Shown in pieces: positions 17,698 through 26,316 of a stretch of 64,000 nt of DNA. Position 1 is the stretch's first letter; every line of letters begins with the position of its first letter. Source of the DNA: JAAFHB01 sp037133495 (GTDB taxonomy: Bacteria; Bacteroidota; Bacteroidia; Bacteroidales; Prolixibacteraceae); contig JBAXOA010000007.1 of assembly GCA_037133495.1 (NCBI GenBank), forward strand, positions 6,708 through 70,707, read 5' to 3'. The position numbers were made by a program, and so were the translations under genes. The notes below the pieces were generated by a model, which worked only from the letters and a program-made list of their open reading frames with translations, was not told the origin of the DNA and made no database searches.

Positions 17698-17738
17698 GCA
17701 AAAAACTCCCGGATTTCAGTACAGAAATGCGGGAGTTT
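17698..17738 (-). terminator. Rho-independent terminator after the SusCD operon
   Basis: On the minus strand AAACTCCCG (17738-17730) pairs with CGGGAGTTT (17711-17703), and inner complementary bases extend the stem. The stem is followed at once by a run of T (minus strand TTTTTTG). It lies 22 bases after the lipoprotein stop and is the clearest terminator in the window. Confidence 0.85.
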
Positions 17739-17760
17739 ATCTTAATTATTTAAATATGAA

Positions 17761-18549
17761 TTATTTTACCTCTTTTAATCTGAATACACCCCTCCAATTG
17801 TAACTGTTTGGGTAAGCATTGGCTGTTGGAACAGTTGTGGTTGTATAGACAATGGAATCGTTTGATGTAGTGTAAGTCCCGTTGTGATGAGTATAATCTA
17901 TCGGTACGGCACTGCTGGCTGTTCCGCCAAAGAAATCAACCAGAAGTTTTCCCGAACTATCAACCTTGTATGGAGATAAAGGATAAATGGTCACCGGATA
18001 ATTGGGAACCATCATCTTCCACCCTTTGGCAGAAAGGAAAATCCAGACGCAATCCAAGGGGGTTGTTGTTCCAACTTTCACAAATGTACCTCTGAACACT
18101 CTCGTGGAAAGGGCATTCGACTGAGCAATCATATCAAAAGCAAGATATCCCCCAAGGTAGGTCGTATCAACCTTGGCAAAATTGACATTCTGGTTGCTAT
18201 AACTGAGATCTCCCTTCCATATTCCCTTATTGGTTGTTAAATCGAGATTACTTCCGCTTAAAGTCCAGGTAACAGGTGATCCTGTTGTAATGGTAATTGC
18301 TGCACGTGAAGTGTGATTATCAATGGTCATCAATGTCCCCGCCCCGGTAGATCCTGTCCCGTTTAAGGTCATTATTTTCATTACATCTCCGTTATAAAAT
18401 TGTTGATAAAGAAAATTATAAGCAGGTAAACCAATCCATTTTGTCCCATTGAGAGGAAAGGTCGTATCAGAACTTTCCTTTTTGCAGGAAGTGAAGACCA
18501 ATGCATTCATTAACCAGAAGGCAATGACCAATAATAAGTATTTTCTCAT
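17761..18549 (-). CDS. PUL surface lipoprotein, function unknown
   Basis: A 262-residue lipoprotein; the lipobox FTSC places lipidation at Cys22, followed by KKES, a Lys-rich start common for Bacteroidetes lipoproteins. The rest is rich in Thr, Ser, Gly and aromatic residues and is predicted beta-rich. The position directly downstream of susD and the size suggest a surface glycan-binding protein in the role of SusE/SusF, but I see no known domain. The repeated FNGTKWIG/GTLMTID-like strands also recall lipocalin-type Bacteroidetes lipoproteins. It is the last gene before a strong terminator, so it is co-transcribed with susCD. Confidence 0.75.
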   Translation of the reverse strand: MRKYLLLVIAFWLMNALVFTSCKKESSDTTFPLNGTKWIGLPAYNFLYQQFYNGDVMKIMTLNGTGSTGAGTLMTIDNHTSRAAITITTGSPVTWTLSGSNLDLTTNKGIWKGDLSYSNQNVNFAKVDTTYLGGYLAFDMIAQSNALSTRVFRGTFVKVGTTTPLDCVWIFLSAKGWKMMVPNYPVTIYPLSPYKVDSSGKLLVDFFGGTASSAVPIDYTHHNGTYTTSNDSIVYTTTTVPTANAYPNSYNWRGVFRLKEVK

Positions 18550-18604
18550 AATATTTATATTTTAAGATTTTTATGCTTTCTAACAGTCAGCTTTCCTGTA
18601 AATG

Positions 18605-20473
18605 TTAATTTAGTTTAGGATTAAACGGGCCGCCATAACTGACACTTTGTTGCACCAATGGATCGGATAATAAAACTCCGGTAGGAATACCCTCCAACGC
18701 GTTTGAATCAAACGGATTCAAAACGACTTTGGCTTGATCGGCTATTAATATGATACTGGAGAACATTTGCTGGTAAAGTTGGTCGGGATTGGTACTCTTT
18801 GTTATCGTATCGTCCAGCGCCCTGTATACGTCATCATTGCTCAACCCTAAACTGGACAACTTTCCAATGACAATCGTGGCTCCGTTCCGTGCAGCTTTTA
18901 GTTTTAAGGCATCGACGCCGGGTACATTAATAATTGACGACAGACCAAGGAAGTTCTTGTACTGGCGGAAGTCACTGAATAAGACCCTCCGTTTGATATC
19001 CCAGACCCGTTTCCCCTCGTAAGCAAATTCGACCAGCCGCTCATTCATAATAATTTTGAGCCAGCTATCGTGGTTGTTTGGCACGGAGGCCAACCCGTAA
19101 CTCCCGTCGAGGTTCACGATACCGGCCCTGCTACGGATCGGTGTTAAAAGGCCGGCCACCTCTCCACGGTGTGCATCGAGTTCGTTCGCACATTCTGCCA
19201 AATTGAGCAGTATTTCGGCATAACGATAAATAGGCCAGTTTGTTTGTACCTGAGTGGCCTCCTGTAGGACATTGAGGGTCGTATCGATCCCTTTTCTGCT
19301 TAGAAATCCGGAAGCACCGGAGTAGTCGCCCTGAATAACCCCGTCAAAGATCCACTCATGCCGGATCGGATTAGGAATTGCACCCGGAACTGCAGGAAAT
19401 ATATATGGGGCACCGTTATAGGCGATGGTTTGCTTAAATCGGGGATCCCGATTTTTCCAATAGAGCTTTCTGTCGTAAGTGTAGGCCGAGGTCAGCGTAT
19501 CTTTGCCGTCGGCCATCATATAGCGCTGAACCAGGTTCCAGGTTGAAGCATATTGTTTTATAGCATAGAGCCCGGCAGAATTGGTTATCGGATAGCTATA
19601 TTCAATTTGGTAAATCCACTCTTTTGCAGCCCCAACTTTATCATAAAACATCCCTGTATAGGGGGGAGTTTTACCAATCTTGGTAGTATATAGTCCGTAA
19701 CCTTTTCCATCGAGATAGGTTTTGGCTGCACTTACCGCAGTGTAGGCATCGGTCCAGTAGGTTTGGTTGGGGGTGGTACAAAAGATGGGGCTCGCTTTCC
19801 ACATCAGCACTTCACTCTTAAGGATCATTGCGATCGGTTTGGTGACTCTGAACTTGTCGTAGCCAGATATGGCAGCACCCGCTGCTGTTGGTTCTGGCAA
19901 GTTAACAATGGCGCTGTCGAGCAGTTGGGTAATATAGTTGAAACAATCGATCGTTGTGTTTCTTGGCCGCCCAAGTGCAGCAAAATCCGTGCTGGGTTCA
20001 ATCACATCTTTTATGATCGGGACCCCGCCGAACGTTTTGACTAACCTGAAATACTGAAAAGCCAGAAAGAAAAATCCCTGCCCTTTTAACCACTTTTTGG
20101 AGGCATAGTTACCCTGGTTGACATTTGCAAAGAACAGATTCAGGCTCCGGATATCCTGATAGCAAGCCCCAAAACTGGCAGCACCCTTTATGCCACTCCC
20201 TGCGACAGACATTTGATCGCTATTGAAAGCGGTCCAGACCCCCATATTCCATAACCCCCACTCCTCGGTTGCCGGGGCATCACTTTGGGATAAATAGTTT
20301 AGCGTAAGCCTGTAGAATGAATTGATATACTGCGAGGTGAAAGCCTCGTTACTCCATACTAAGTCAGGGGTGAGATTTTTATAATTTGTAATATCATCGT
20401 ACACTCTTGAACACGACATTAGGCTCATCGTGATTACCAGAAGAATTACGTATGTTTTTTTAATCATTTTCAT
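18605..20473 (-). CDS. SusD/RagB-family glycan-binding lipoprotein
   Basis: A 622-residue SusD homologue with a lipobox (LMSC, Cys21). It has the helical TPR scaffold of the family, with characteristic runs such as WLKGQGFFFLAFQYFRLVKT and WPIYRYAEILLNLAECANEL, and the C-terminal block NERLVEFAYEGKRVWDIKR. SusD forms the lid over the SusC channel on the cell surface and captures the oligosaccharide. It follows susC after 37 bases and precedes the lipoprotein gene by 55 bases, as expected in one operon. It is somewhat longer than the usual 500-600 residues. Confidence 0.95.
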   Translation of the reverse strand: MKMIKKTYVILLVITMSLMSCSRVYDDITNYKNLTPDLVWSNEAFTSQYINSFYRLTLNYLSQSDAPATEEWGLWNMGVWTAFNSDQMSVAGSGIKGAASFGACYQDIRSLNLFFANVNQGNYASKKWLKGQGFFFLAFQYFRLVKTFGGVPIIKDVIEPSTDFAALGRPRNTTIDCFNYITQLLDSAIVNLPEPTAAGAAISGYDKFRVTKPIAMILKSEVLMWKASPIFCTTPNQTYWTDAYTAVSAAKTYLDGKGYGLYTTKIGKTPPYTGMFYDKVGAAKEWIYQIEYSYPITNSAGLYAIKQYASTWNLVQRYMMADGKDTLTSAYTYDRKLYWKNRDPRFKQTIAYNGAPYIFPAVPGAIPNPIRHEWIFDGVIQGDYSGASGFLSRKGIDTTLNVLQEATQVQTNWPIYRYAEILLNLAECANELDAHRGEVAGLLTPIRSRAGIVNLDGSYGLASVPNNHDSWLKIIMNERLVEFAYEGKRVWDIKRRVLFSDFRQYKNFLGLSSIINVPGVDALKLKAARNGATIVIGKLSSLGLSNDDVYRALDDTITKSTNPDQLYQQMFSSIILIADQAKVVLNPFDSNALEGIPTGVLLSDPLVQQSVSYGGPFNPKLN

Positions 20474-20510
20474 GATATATTATATTTTAGAAATTAATAA
20501 AATAATTCTT

Positions 20511-23500
20511 TCAGAGCGTTATATTAAGCCCTAATGAATAGTTCCTGAGAATCGGATAAGCCGTTTGGTCACGGGATTCCGGATCAACATATTTCGGACA
20601 CATCTTGTAGATCATAAACGGGTTTTCCATATTAACAAAGAACTTTAATCCCTGAATACCTACTTTATGCAAAAGAAAGTTTGGTATCGTGTAACTCAAA
20701 GAAATATTTTTCATACGCATAAAGCCCATGTTGCGGAGATAATAGTCAGCGGCCATGCCGGAACCAGCAGTTGGCAGGAGTCCATAATCAGAATATTTTC
20801 CGGCATAAATTAGGGATGGTCCGGCATTAATGTTGTCGAAGTTCCACTGGTTAGGCCAATAATCCAGGTAGTTTTGGAAATTACCGACTACGTTTTGCCA
20901 AATAGCACCAGTACCTGCAGCAATCATATTTAATTCGATCCTTTTCCACCTTAGATTCACATTAAGACCAAAAGTCAATCGGGGTGAATTATATTTGCCA
21001 GGTACATAATACTTATCGTCCTGACCATTTTGATTGACGCCTCCATCGGGGGAGTTCGCGAATATCGTGTTATTTGGTCCGCGAATATCCTGGGCATTTA
21101 ACATACCCGGTTGAACCATAGTACCCATTACCAGATGACGGGTCGCACCCACCCCTTGTTCGGCCATGATCCGTTCAGCTTCAGCCATGGTCCTTACCAC
21201 ACCAGTTCCTGTGCCATTGACTGCATCATTCCATACCAGATTCCTATCCATTGGGTGGCCATTCGGGTTCTGATAATCGCGTGTTCCCAGGGCAACATCC
21301 TGAAGCAGGATCTTGTTCGAAGTAAAGGCGATATTTCCGCCGGCAGAAAATGTAAACTCCCCAATTTTATGGTTGTAATTTGCATTAACCTCCAACCCCT
21401 GGGCACTCACCTCGCCATAATTTACCGCGGGCAAATTTGCCCCGACGACAAGTGGGGTTGTCGAGGTACGGTTGCCAAGAATGTCTGTTGTCTTGTTGTA
21501 CCATCCTTCAGCCGAAAAGGTTAAGTCATTTTCTAAAAATCCAAAATCGAGCCCGATGTTATAGTTGAAATTTCTCTCCCAGGTAATATTAGGATTTGGA
21601 ACAACAGAAGTTACCAACGCAGTAACTACAGTGGTTCCATAAGTTGGCTGACCGCCGCCTGCGAATGTATTCTGCCACTGCCAGGCAGCAGTGTTGTCCG
21701 TCCCGGTTACACCATAGGAACCCCTGAGCTTAAGGCTGCTGATAACAGACCTGATCGGGTCGAAAAAAGACTCTTTTGAAATAATCCAGCCAGCAGAAAT
21801 TGCGGGGAAGTTACCATATCTGTGGGCAGGGGCGAATCTGTAAGAACCATCCCTACGTACGGTGGCTCCCAAAATATACTTGCCACTGTAGTCATAATCC
21901 AACCGGCCAATCCATGAAGTCATGCCGTCCTGACCGTTTCTATCACCGGCATTCGTTTGATTGACAGGATCATTACTTCCTCCGCTAATCTCATTATAAG
22001 ATTCGAGGCTATAACCCTGGCGGTAGGCCTGTATAGACCCACCTGTACTGCCGCGAAATTCGTAACCGGCAAACGCCGAGATATTGTGATTGCCAAAGGA
22101 ATTGGCATAATTTAGCTGATAATTACCTTGATAACCTGAATTTTTACTGTAATCTTCAGTTAAATTGGCATACGTATTGTTATTTAGTGGATTCCTGTAT
22201 CTCCATCCGTTTGCATTGGCATAATCGAACTGATTGGTCACAATGTGCCTGTTCATTATAAAATTATAGTAATAGGGAGACACACTCCACAATTTATCAT
22301 TCGAGAATTTATTGTTATAGGCGAACTGGACACTTGCGTTTAACCCCTTTATTCCGGGTATCGTATATTTGAGTGAAGCCTGCGGGTTAATATTAAAATT
22401 ATAAAACGCACTGGATCCCCCCTGACCCTGCATGACTGTAGCGACTATAGGATCAATAGGATAAGTCACCCCATCAATTACCTGGGAATAAGGGGTAACC
22501 GGTTTTCGCGTATAAAGGTAACCAAAGCTTATCCCCGCTCCGCTGATATCCCCGGTAGGGCGTGTATTTTTATCCCATGAGGCGGACAAATTGAAGTCTA
22601 AAACTAACCTGTTGGTCAATTTACTATTTAGCTTGGTCCGGATGGTGTATTTCTCGTAATTCACGCCCAGAGCAGGATGGTCTGTGGTATTCCAGCTTGC
22701 CGACAAAAAATATTTTGACTTGTCATTCCCTCCACTTAAAGAGAGGTTGTGATTTTTTGAACGGGGGTTGGACCAAAAGTCGTTGTAGGCGTTATAGGAA
22801 TGGGTTTTGAAATAGTCTAATTCGGCGGGTGAAAACCAACCAGCATCATTGGCAGGCCTTCCGACTAATTTGTTCGTGTTGTTAATATTCAGGGCATAGT
22901 CATAAGCATTCAATTTATGAAGTAAGAGATATGGAGTACTTGAAGCATAAGAAAATCCATAATTAACCGTTAACTTCCCCGATACCCCGGTTTTCGTATT
23001 CACCAGAAGAACTCCGTTACCGGCCTTCATCCCGTAAATTGCTGCCGAAGCAGCATCTTTCAGGATACTCAGGCTCGCAATGTCTTCGGGATTCAAGGCT
23101 TGAAAAGCCGCCTGGTCCCTTACTACACCATCAATGACATAGAGTACGCCGGATCCTGTATTCCACGAAGAAGGAGAACGAACCGTGATTGAGGGATCCA
23201 CCCCTGGCAGTGATGTTGTAGCGGTAACCCTTACCCCTGCTGCAAGGCCAGTCAAAAGACTCAGGTTAGATGTCACAGCGCCACGACTGGTTAATTCTGT
23301 ACTTTGTACCGTCGCAATTGAACCGGTGAGTTTTTCGCGGGTTGTTGTTATTCCATATCCGACTGTAACTATTTCGCTTAATTGAACAGCTTGCTCTTTC
23401 AATGTAATATTGAAGTTGGTCTTTCCGTCCAGGGTGATTTCCTGAGACTTCATCCCAATAAAAGAGAAAACCAAAACTTTTGTGCCTGCGGGTAATGAAA

Positions 23501-24041
23501 ATTTGAATTTTCCGTCATTATCAGTTGTCGTGCCTAATAACGTTCCTTTTATTGAAACCGTCGCACCCGGTATCGGAAGACCTTTTGGATCAATAACAGT
23601 ACCTGAAACCTCTTGTCTCTGGGGTTGTTCAGCCAATAATAATATTGCTTTTGGAGAGGATAAGGTGGAAAGGTCTTTGCTGTTATAGAGAAAGATCTGA
23701 CGATCATCGATCAGATAGGAGACGCCCGTCCCTTGAAATATCTGATCCAATACTTCGGCAATCGCTTTTGAACGGACTGAAATTGACCGGTTCGAAACTG
23801 AACTAATATATACAGCATCGTAAACAAAGATAAATTCGCTGTTGCTTTCGATTGAATGTATAATATCCTGAACTGTTGAGTTTTGGATATCCAGGTCAAT
23901 CCTGGTTTTTTGCGAATAGGAGCTTGCAGATAACGATAACGCCCCGATAAACAATATAAATGAAACTAATTTCATAACAAGAAAAAGCTGTCGGAGCTGA
24001 TTTTTATACACAAAATCAACTCCTTTGTGTTTTTTTTTCAT
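20511..24041 (-). CDS. SusC/RagA TonB-dependent transporter with STN domain
   Basis: An 1176-residue outer-membrane transporter. The N-terminal extension has a membrane-entry segment (about 23-43). An STN signalling domain follows at about 48-118 (IDLDIQNSTVQDIIHSIES), then a CarboxypepD_reg-like domain (145-220, VSGTVIDPKGLPIPGATVSI). The signature LSEIVTVGYG (222-230) leads into the plug, and the rest is the beta-barrel ending in YSLGLNITL. The STN domain contacts a FecR-type anti-sigma factor, so the transporter also senses its substrate. The cognate FecR and sigma genes lie immediately upstream. With SusD it imports oligosaccharide across the outer membrane using TonB energy. Confidence 0.97.
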   Translation of the reverse strand: MKKKHKGVDFVYKNQLRQLFLVMKLVSFILFIGALSLSASSYSQKTRIDLDIQNSTVQDIIHSIESNSEFIFVYDAVYISSVSNRSISVRSKAIAEVLDQIFQGTGVSYLIDDRQIFLYNSKDLSTLSSPKAILLLAEQPQRQEVSGTVIDPKGLPIPGATVSIKGTLLGTTTDNDGKFKFSLPAGTKVLVFSFIGMKSQEITLDGKTNFNITLKEQAVQLSEIVTVGYGITTTREKLTGSIATVQSTELTSRGAVTSNLSLLTGLAAGVRVTATTSLPGVDPSITVRSPSSWNTGSGVLYVIDGVVRDQAAFQALNPEDIASLSILKDAASAAIYGMKAGNGVLLVNTKTGVSGKLTVNYGFSYASSTPYLLLHKLNAYDYALNINNTNKLVGRPANDAGWFSPAELDYFKTHSYNAYNDFWSNPRSKNHNLSLSGGNDKSKYFLSASWNTTDHPALGVNYEKYTIRTKLNSKLTNRLVLDFNLSASWDKNTRPTGDISGAGISFGYLYTRKPVTPYSQVIDGVTYPIDPIVATVMQGQGGSSAFYNFNINPQASLKYTIPGIKGLNASVQFAYNNKFSNDKLWSVSPYYYNFIMNRHIVTNQFDYANANGWRYRNPLNNNTYANLTEDYSKNSGYQGNYQLNYANSFGNHNISAFAGYEFRGSTGGSIQAYRQGYSLESYNEISGGSNDPVNQTNAGDRNGQDGMTSWIGRLDYDYSGKYILGATVRRDGSYRFAPAHRYGNFPAISAGWIISKESFFDPIRSVISSLKLRGSYGVTGTDNTAAWQWQNTFAGGGQPTYGTTVVTALVTSVVPNPNITWERNFNYNIGLDFGFLENDLTFSAEGWYNKTTDILGNRTSTTPLVVGANLPAVNYGEVSAQGLEVNANYNHKIGEFTFSAGGNIAFTSNKILLQDVALGTRDYQNPNGHPMDRNLVWNDAVNGTGTGVVRTMAEAERIMAEQGVGATRHLVMGTMVQPGMLNAQDIRGPNNTIFANSPDGGVNQNGQDDKYYVPGKYNSPRLTFGLNVNLRWKRIELNMIAAGTGAIWQNVVGNFQNYLDYWPNQWNFDNINAGPSLIYAGKYSDYGLLPTAGSGMAADYYLRNMGFMRMKNISLSYTIPNFLLHKVGIQGLKFFVNMENPFMIYKMCPKYVDPESRDQTAYPILRNYSLGLNITL

Positions 24042-24097
24042 AATTTTGTTTTGTAATTAAACATGAATGCCTTTGGGCATAAAAATTGTTGATCGCG

Positions 24098-24128
24098 ATC
24101 CGGTTAGTGTTTCGAGCGCTGACCGGAT
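24098..24128 (-). promoter_or_regulatory. Hairpin in the fecR-susC gap
   Basis: ATCCGGTTAG (24098-24107) and CTGACCGGAT (24119-24128) form a 10-bp stem with one G-T pair. It is the main structure in the 98-base spacer ahead of susC. A smaller hairpin (ATGCC/GGCAT, 24067-24080) lies closer to the susC start. On the minus strand the larger stem is preceded by A residues rather than followed by T, so it is not a classical terminator in the direction of the operon. It could lower or stabilise expression of susCD relative to the regulators. Confidence 0.5.
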
Positions 24129-24139
24129 TTTTTTATGGG

Positions 24140-25372
24140 TTAGTCTTTGATTAAATAACCTCCTTCCTTTTTAGAAAGCTTCATTTTTGAGATAATTGCC
24201 AGCCCTCTAAGCACACGTTCAGGGTCATCCTTCAAATCAAGCTTCCCCGAAATTTTAAATGACCCCATGTCGCTTCTGAGCTGTATTTCAATATTATAAT
24301 ATCTTGAAATTCTTTTCAAAAGACTTTCAAGGGGTTCATCATTAAAATTAATATATCCATAGGTCCAGGCTATTAAATTCTCAGGATGGTTAATTTTCTT
24401 AACCACAAAGCTGTTCGTGTTATCCGAATACACTCCCCATTCACTTTGTTTCAGAACGACCTGCTCCCCGGCCATCTTTGTATTCTGAGGTGATGAGAGT
24501 GAAATCTTGCCTTCCAAAAGGAGCGCTGAATAAGTATCTTCTACGCTATATGCCTGAACATCGAATTTTGTGCCCAAAACTTCAACTTTCAACCGGTCGG
24601 TTTTCACATGAAATGGCCTTGTCACATCTTTTGTAACTTCAAAATATCCCTCGCCTTGTAAATATACTTCCCGGTATTTGCCTGTAAAAGTAGGGGGATA
24701 AACCAATCGCGAACCGGCATTGAGCCATACCTTTGTTCCGTCCGAAAGTTGAAGGGTTGCATATTTACCATAAGCGACAATCATTTGGTTAAATTTCTCA
24801 TTCCTGACATCCTGTACTATACCGGAGGTGTCATTAATGGTGACACTAGTCCCATCCGGGGAATAACGAATTTTGGCATCAACTGAAGCGACCTCGATTT
24901 TTTTTCCATCAGACAATATTAGTTGAGCTTTGGTGTAATCAACCTGATTGGAAGAGGCAAAGCGAATGATTGGTGAATCGTCAACATTTTTAATCCCCGT
25001 GTAATAGAAAGCCAGAGTTCCTATTCCCAACAGTAAAATCATTACTGCAGCTACCCGAAGAACGATTCTAATAAAGGGCGTATTTGTTCTGATATTCAAT
25101 GAAATGTTATTGATATTTTCGGATTTGGAAAGGGAACTTACAATTTCGAACCAGACCTTTCGCCTTTGTTCCTGTGTCGAAAAAATTTGTTTGTTTTCTA
25201 TCGTCTCAAGCACTTGAATCGCCAGGTCGATGTTCCTCTCCTGCGTTGGAAATTGTGCTTTCAGTCCGGCGATGTACTCGTCCGAATGCGAACCATCTTT
25301 AATCTTTCTGACAAATTCATCGTCGAGAAGGAAATCCGGGAGATCGTAGTTGAATTCTGTTTTATTTTTCAC
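24140..25372 (-). CDS. FecR-type anti-sigma factor
   Basis: A 410-residue inner-membrane regulator. Residues 1-100 are cytoplasmic and would hold the sigma factor. One transmembrane helix spans about 103-124 (VLRVAAVMILLLGIGTLAFY). The periplasmic part has a FecR domain (about 185-285, YATLQLSDGTKVWLNAGSRL and GEGYFEV) and a C-terminal DUF4974 domain (about 335-408, EPLESLLKRISRYYNIEIQL) that should contact the STN domain of SusC. When the transporter binds its glycan, the signal passes through this protein and frees the sigma factor. The gene lies between the sigma and susC genes on the same strand. Confidence 0.95.
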   Translation of the reverse strand: MKNKTEFNYDLPDFLLDDEFVRKIKDGSHSDEYIAGLKAQFPTQERNIDLAIQVLETIENKQIFSTQEQRRKVWFEIVSSLSKSENINNISLNIRTNTPFIRIVLRVAAVMILLLGIGTLAFYYTGIKNVDDSPIIRFASSNQVDYTKAQLILSDGKKIEVASVDAKIRYSPDGTSVTINDTSGIVQDVRNEKFNQMIVAYGKYATLQLSDGTKVWLNAGSRLVYPPTFTGKYREVYLQGEGYFEVTKDVTRPFHVKTDRLKVEVLGTKFDVQAYSVEDTYSALLLEGKISLSSPQNTKMAGEQVVLKQSEWGVYSDNTNSFVVKKINHPENLIAWTYGYINFNDEPLESLLKRISRYYNIEIQLRSDMGSFKISGKLDLKDDPERVLRGLAIISKMKLSKKEGGYLIKD

Positions 25373-25464
25373 GGTTTTAATTGTGCATTAACATATTAAT
25401 ACTAAAGAGTGTGAAAATTTAAATGTATAGACAAGAATCGCAGAATATTTTTTAAAATACCTGC

Positions 25465-26088
25465 TTAAAAGATGGTTCTTAATATGCAAAAGAAAAGTTG
25501 GATCTTCTTTTGCATCATAGACTCAACATCTGCTTTGATCATTTTTATTGACCGATAGATGGAAGTACGGCACGATTTGACAGATATATTTAAAGTCTCA
25601 GATATCTCTTCATACGATAATTCGAGATCGAACTTTAAATAGAGTACCTCCTGCTGATTGGGTGTCAGTTTTTGTAAACTCTTTATCAGGAACTTCTTTA
25701 TATGTGCCTTTCCTTCCTTTTCAATAATTTCATCCTCTACCGAATATTCAGGTTTAAAGTGGAAATCAGGAATAATCTCGCTTACGATGGTTTTCTTGGA
25801 TTTTTGGAACAGCGTAAATAATTCATTCCGGTATGCAATTAATAAATAATGCTTTACATTATTAATCTTCCCCAATCTTTCACGACCACTTATCAGTTTG
25901 CTGAAGATGTTTTGGATAGCATCTTCAAGGACAGATTCATCACGGCAAAATTTATGCCCGAAATTCAATAATAAATCAAAATGCTCCTCGTATATGATTG
26001 CTAGTGCATTCATATCACCAGTTGTAATGAATGCATCCCATTCGGAATTAAAGGTGTTTTGAGTGCTTCCTTTTTTGTAAAGCCCCAT
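25465..26088 (-). CDS. ECF RNA polymerase sigma factor
   Basis: A 207-residue sigma-70 factor of the Bacteroidetes extracytoplasmic-function type. Region 2 is at about 27-95 (ILEDAIQNIFSKLISGRERL-like helix with polymerase contacts) and region 4 at about 140-190 (LTPNQQEVLYLKFDLELSYE, then EISETLNISVKSCRTSIYRS). It should direct polymerase to the susCD operon once released by FecR. It is the first gene of the regulatory operon and is preceded by two long palindromes. The C-terminus is slightly longer and more hydrophobic than usual (MQKKIQLFFCILRTIF). Confidence 0.94.
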   Translation of the reverse strand: MGLYKKGSTQNTFNSEWDAFITTGDMNALAIIYEEHFDLLLNFGHKFCRDESVLEDAIQNIFSKLISGRERLGKINNVKHYLLIAYRNELFTLFQKSKKTIVSEIIPDFHFKPEYSVEDEIIEKEGKAHIKKFLIKSLQKLTPNQQEVLYLKFDLELSYEEISETLNISVKSCRTSIYRSIKMIKADVESMMQKKIQLFFCILRTIF

Positions 26089-26101
26089 TTTAGCTTTTTG
26101 G

Positions 26102-26143
26102 TTTAGTTAATCGCAAAAATATATATTTTTGTGAATAACTAAA
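26102..26143. promoter_or_regulatory. 42-bp imperfect palindrome in the sigma-gene promoter region
   Basis: TTTAGTTA at 26102-26109 pairs with TAACTAAA at 26136-26143. CAAAAATA and TATTTTTG lie inside. On the minus strand TATTTTTG (26121-26114) fits the TAnnTTTG -7 box about 26 bases before the sigma-gene ATG. The same box also occurs on the plus strand because of the symmetry. I read this as the sigma-gene promoter overlapped by an operator. Confidence 0.5.
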
Positions 26144-26145
26144 CT

Positions 26146-26189
26146 ATTGGCGCAATATTTTGAACAGGTTCGCAGAATATTGCGCCAAT
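26146..26189. promoter_or_regulatory. Perfect 14-bp inverted repeat upstream of the sigma gene
   Basis: ATTGGCGCAATATT (26146-26159) and AATATTGCGCCAAT (26176-26189) form a perfect stem around a 16-base loop. It lies between the stop of the malectin-bearing gene and the sigma gene, just beyond the 42-bp palindrome. It may be an operator or the terminator of the upstream gene, but there is no T-run on either side. Confidence 0.55.
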
Positions 26190-26316
26190 AATGATTGACT
26201 GTTATTTCGCTTTCGGTTTTTATAGATTCATTTTTATCGATAGCTTTCTCGATAGTCACCCGGTGCAACTTTACAGAAAAGTGCGATTAAGAGATACCGC
26301 TTCGTATTCATTGTCT

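Noticed and set aside
16337..17701. Longer start for the oxidoreductase (454 codons)
   Set aside because: The extra 11 residues push the twin-arginine motif away from the N-terminus; the internal Met gives a proper Tat signal.
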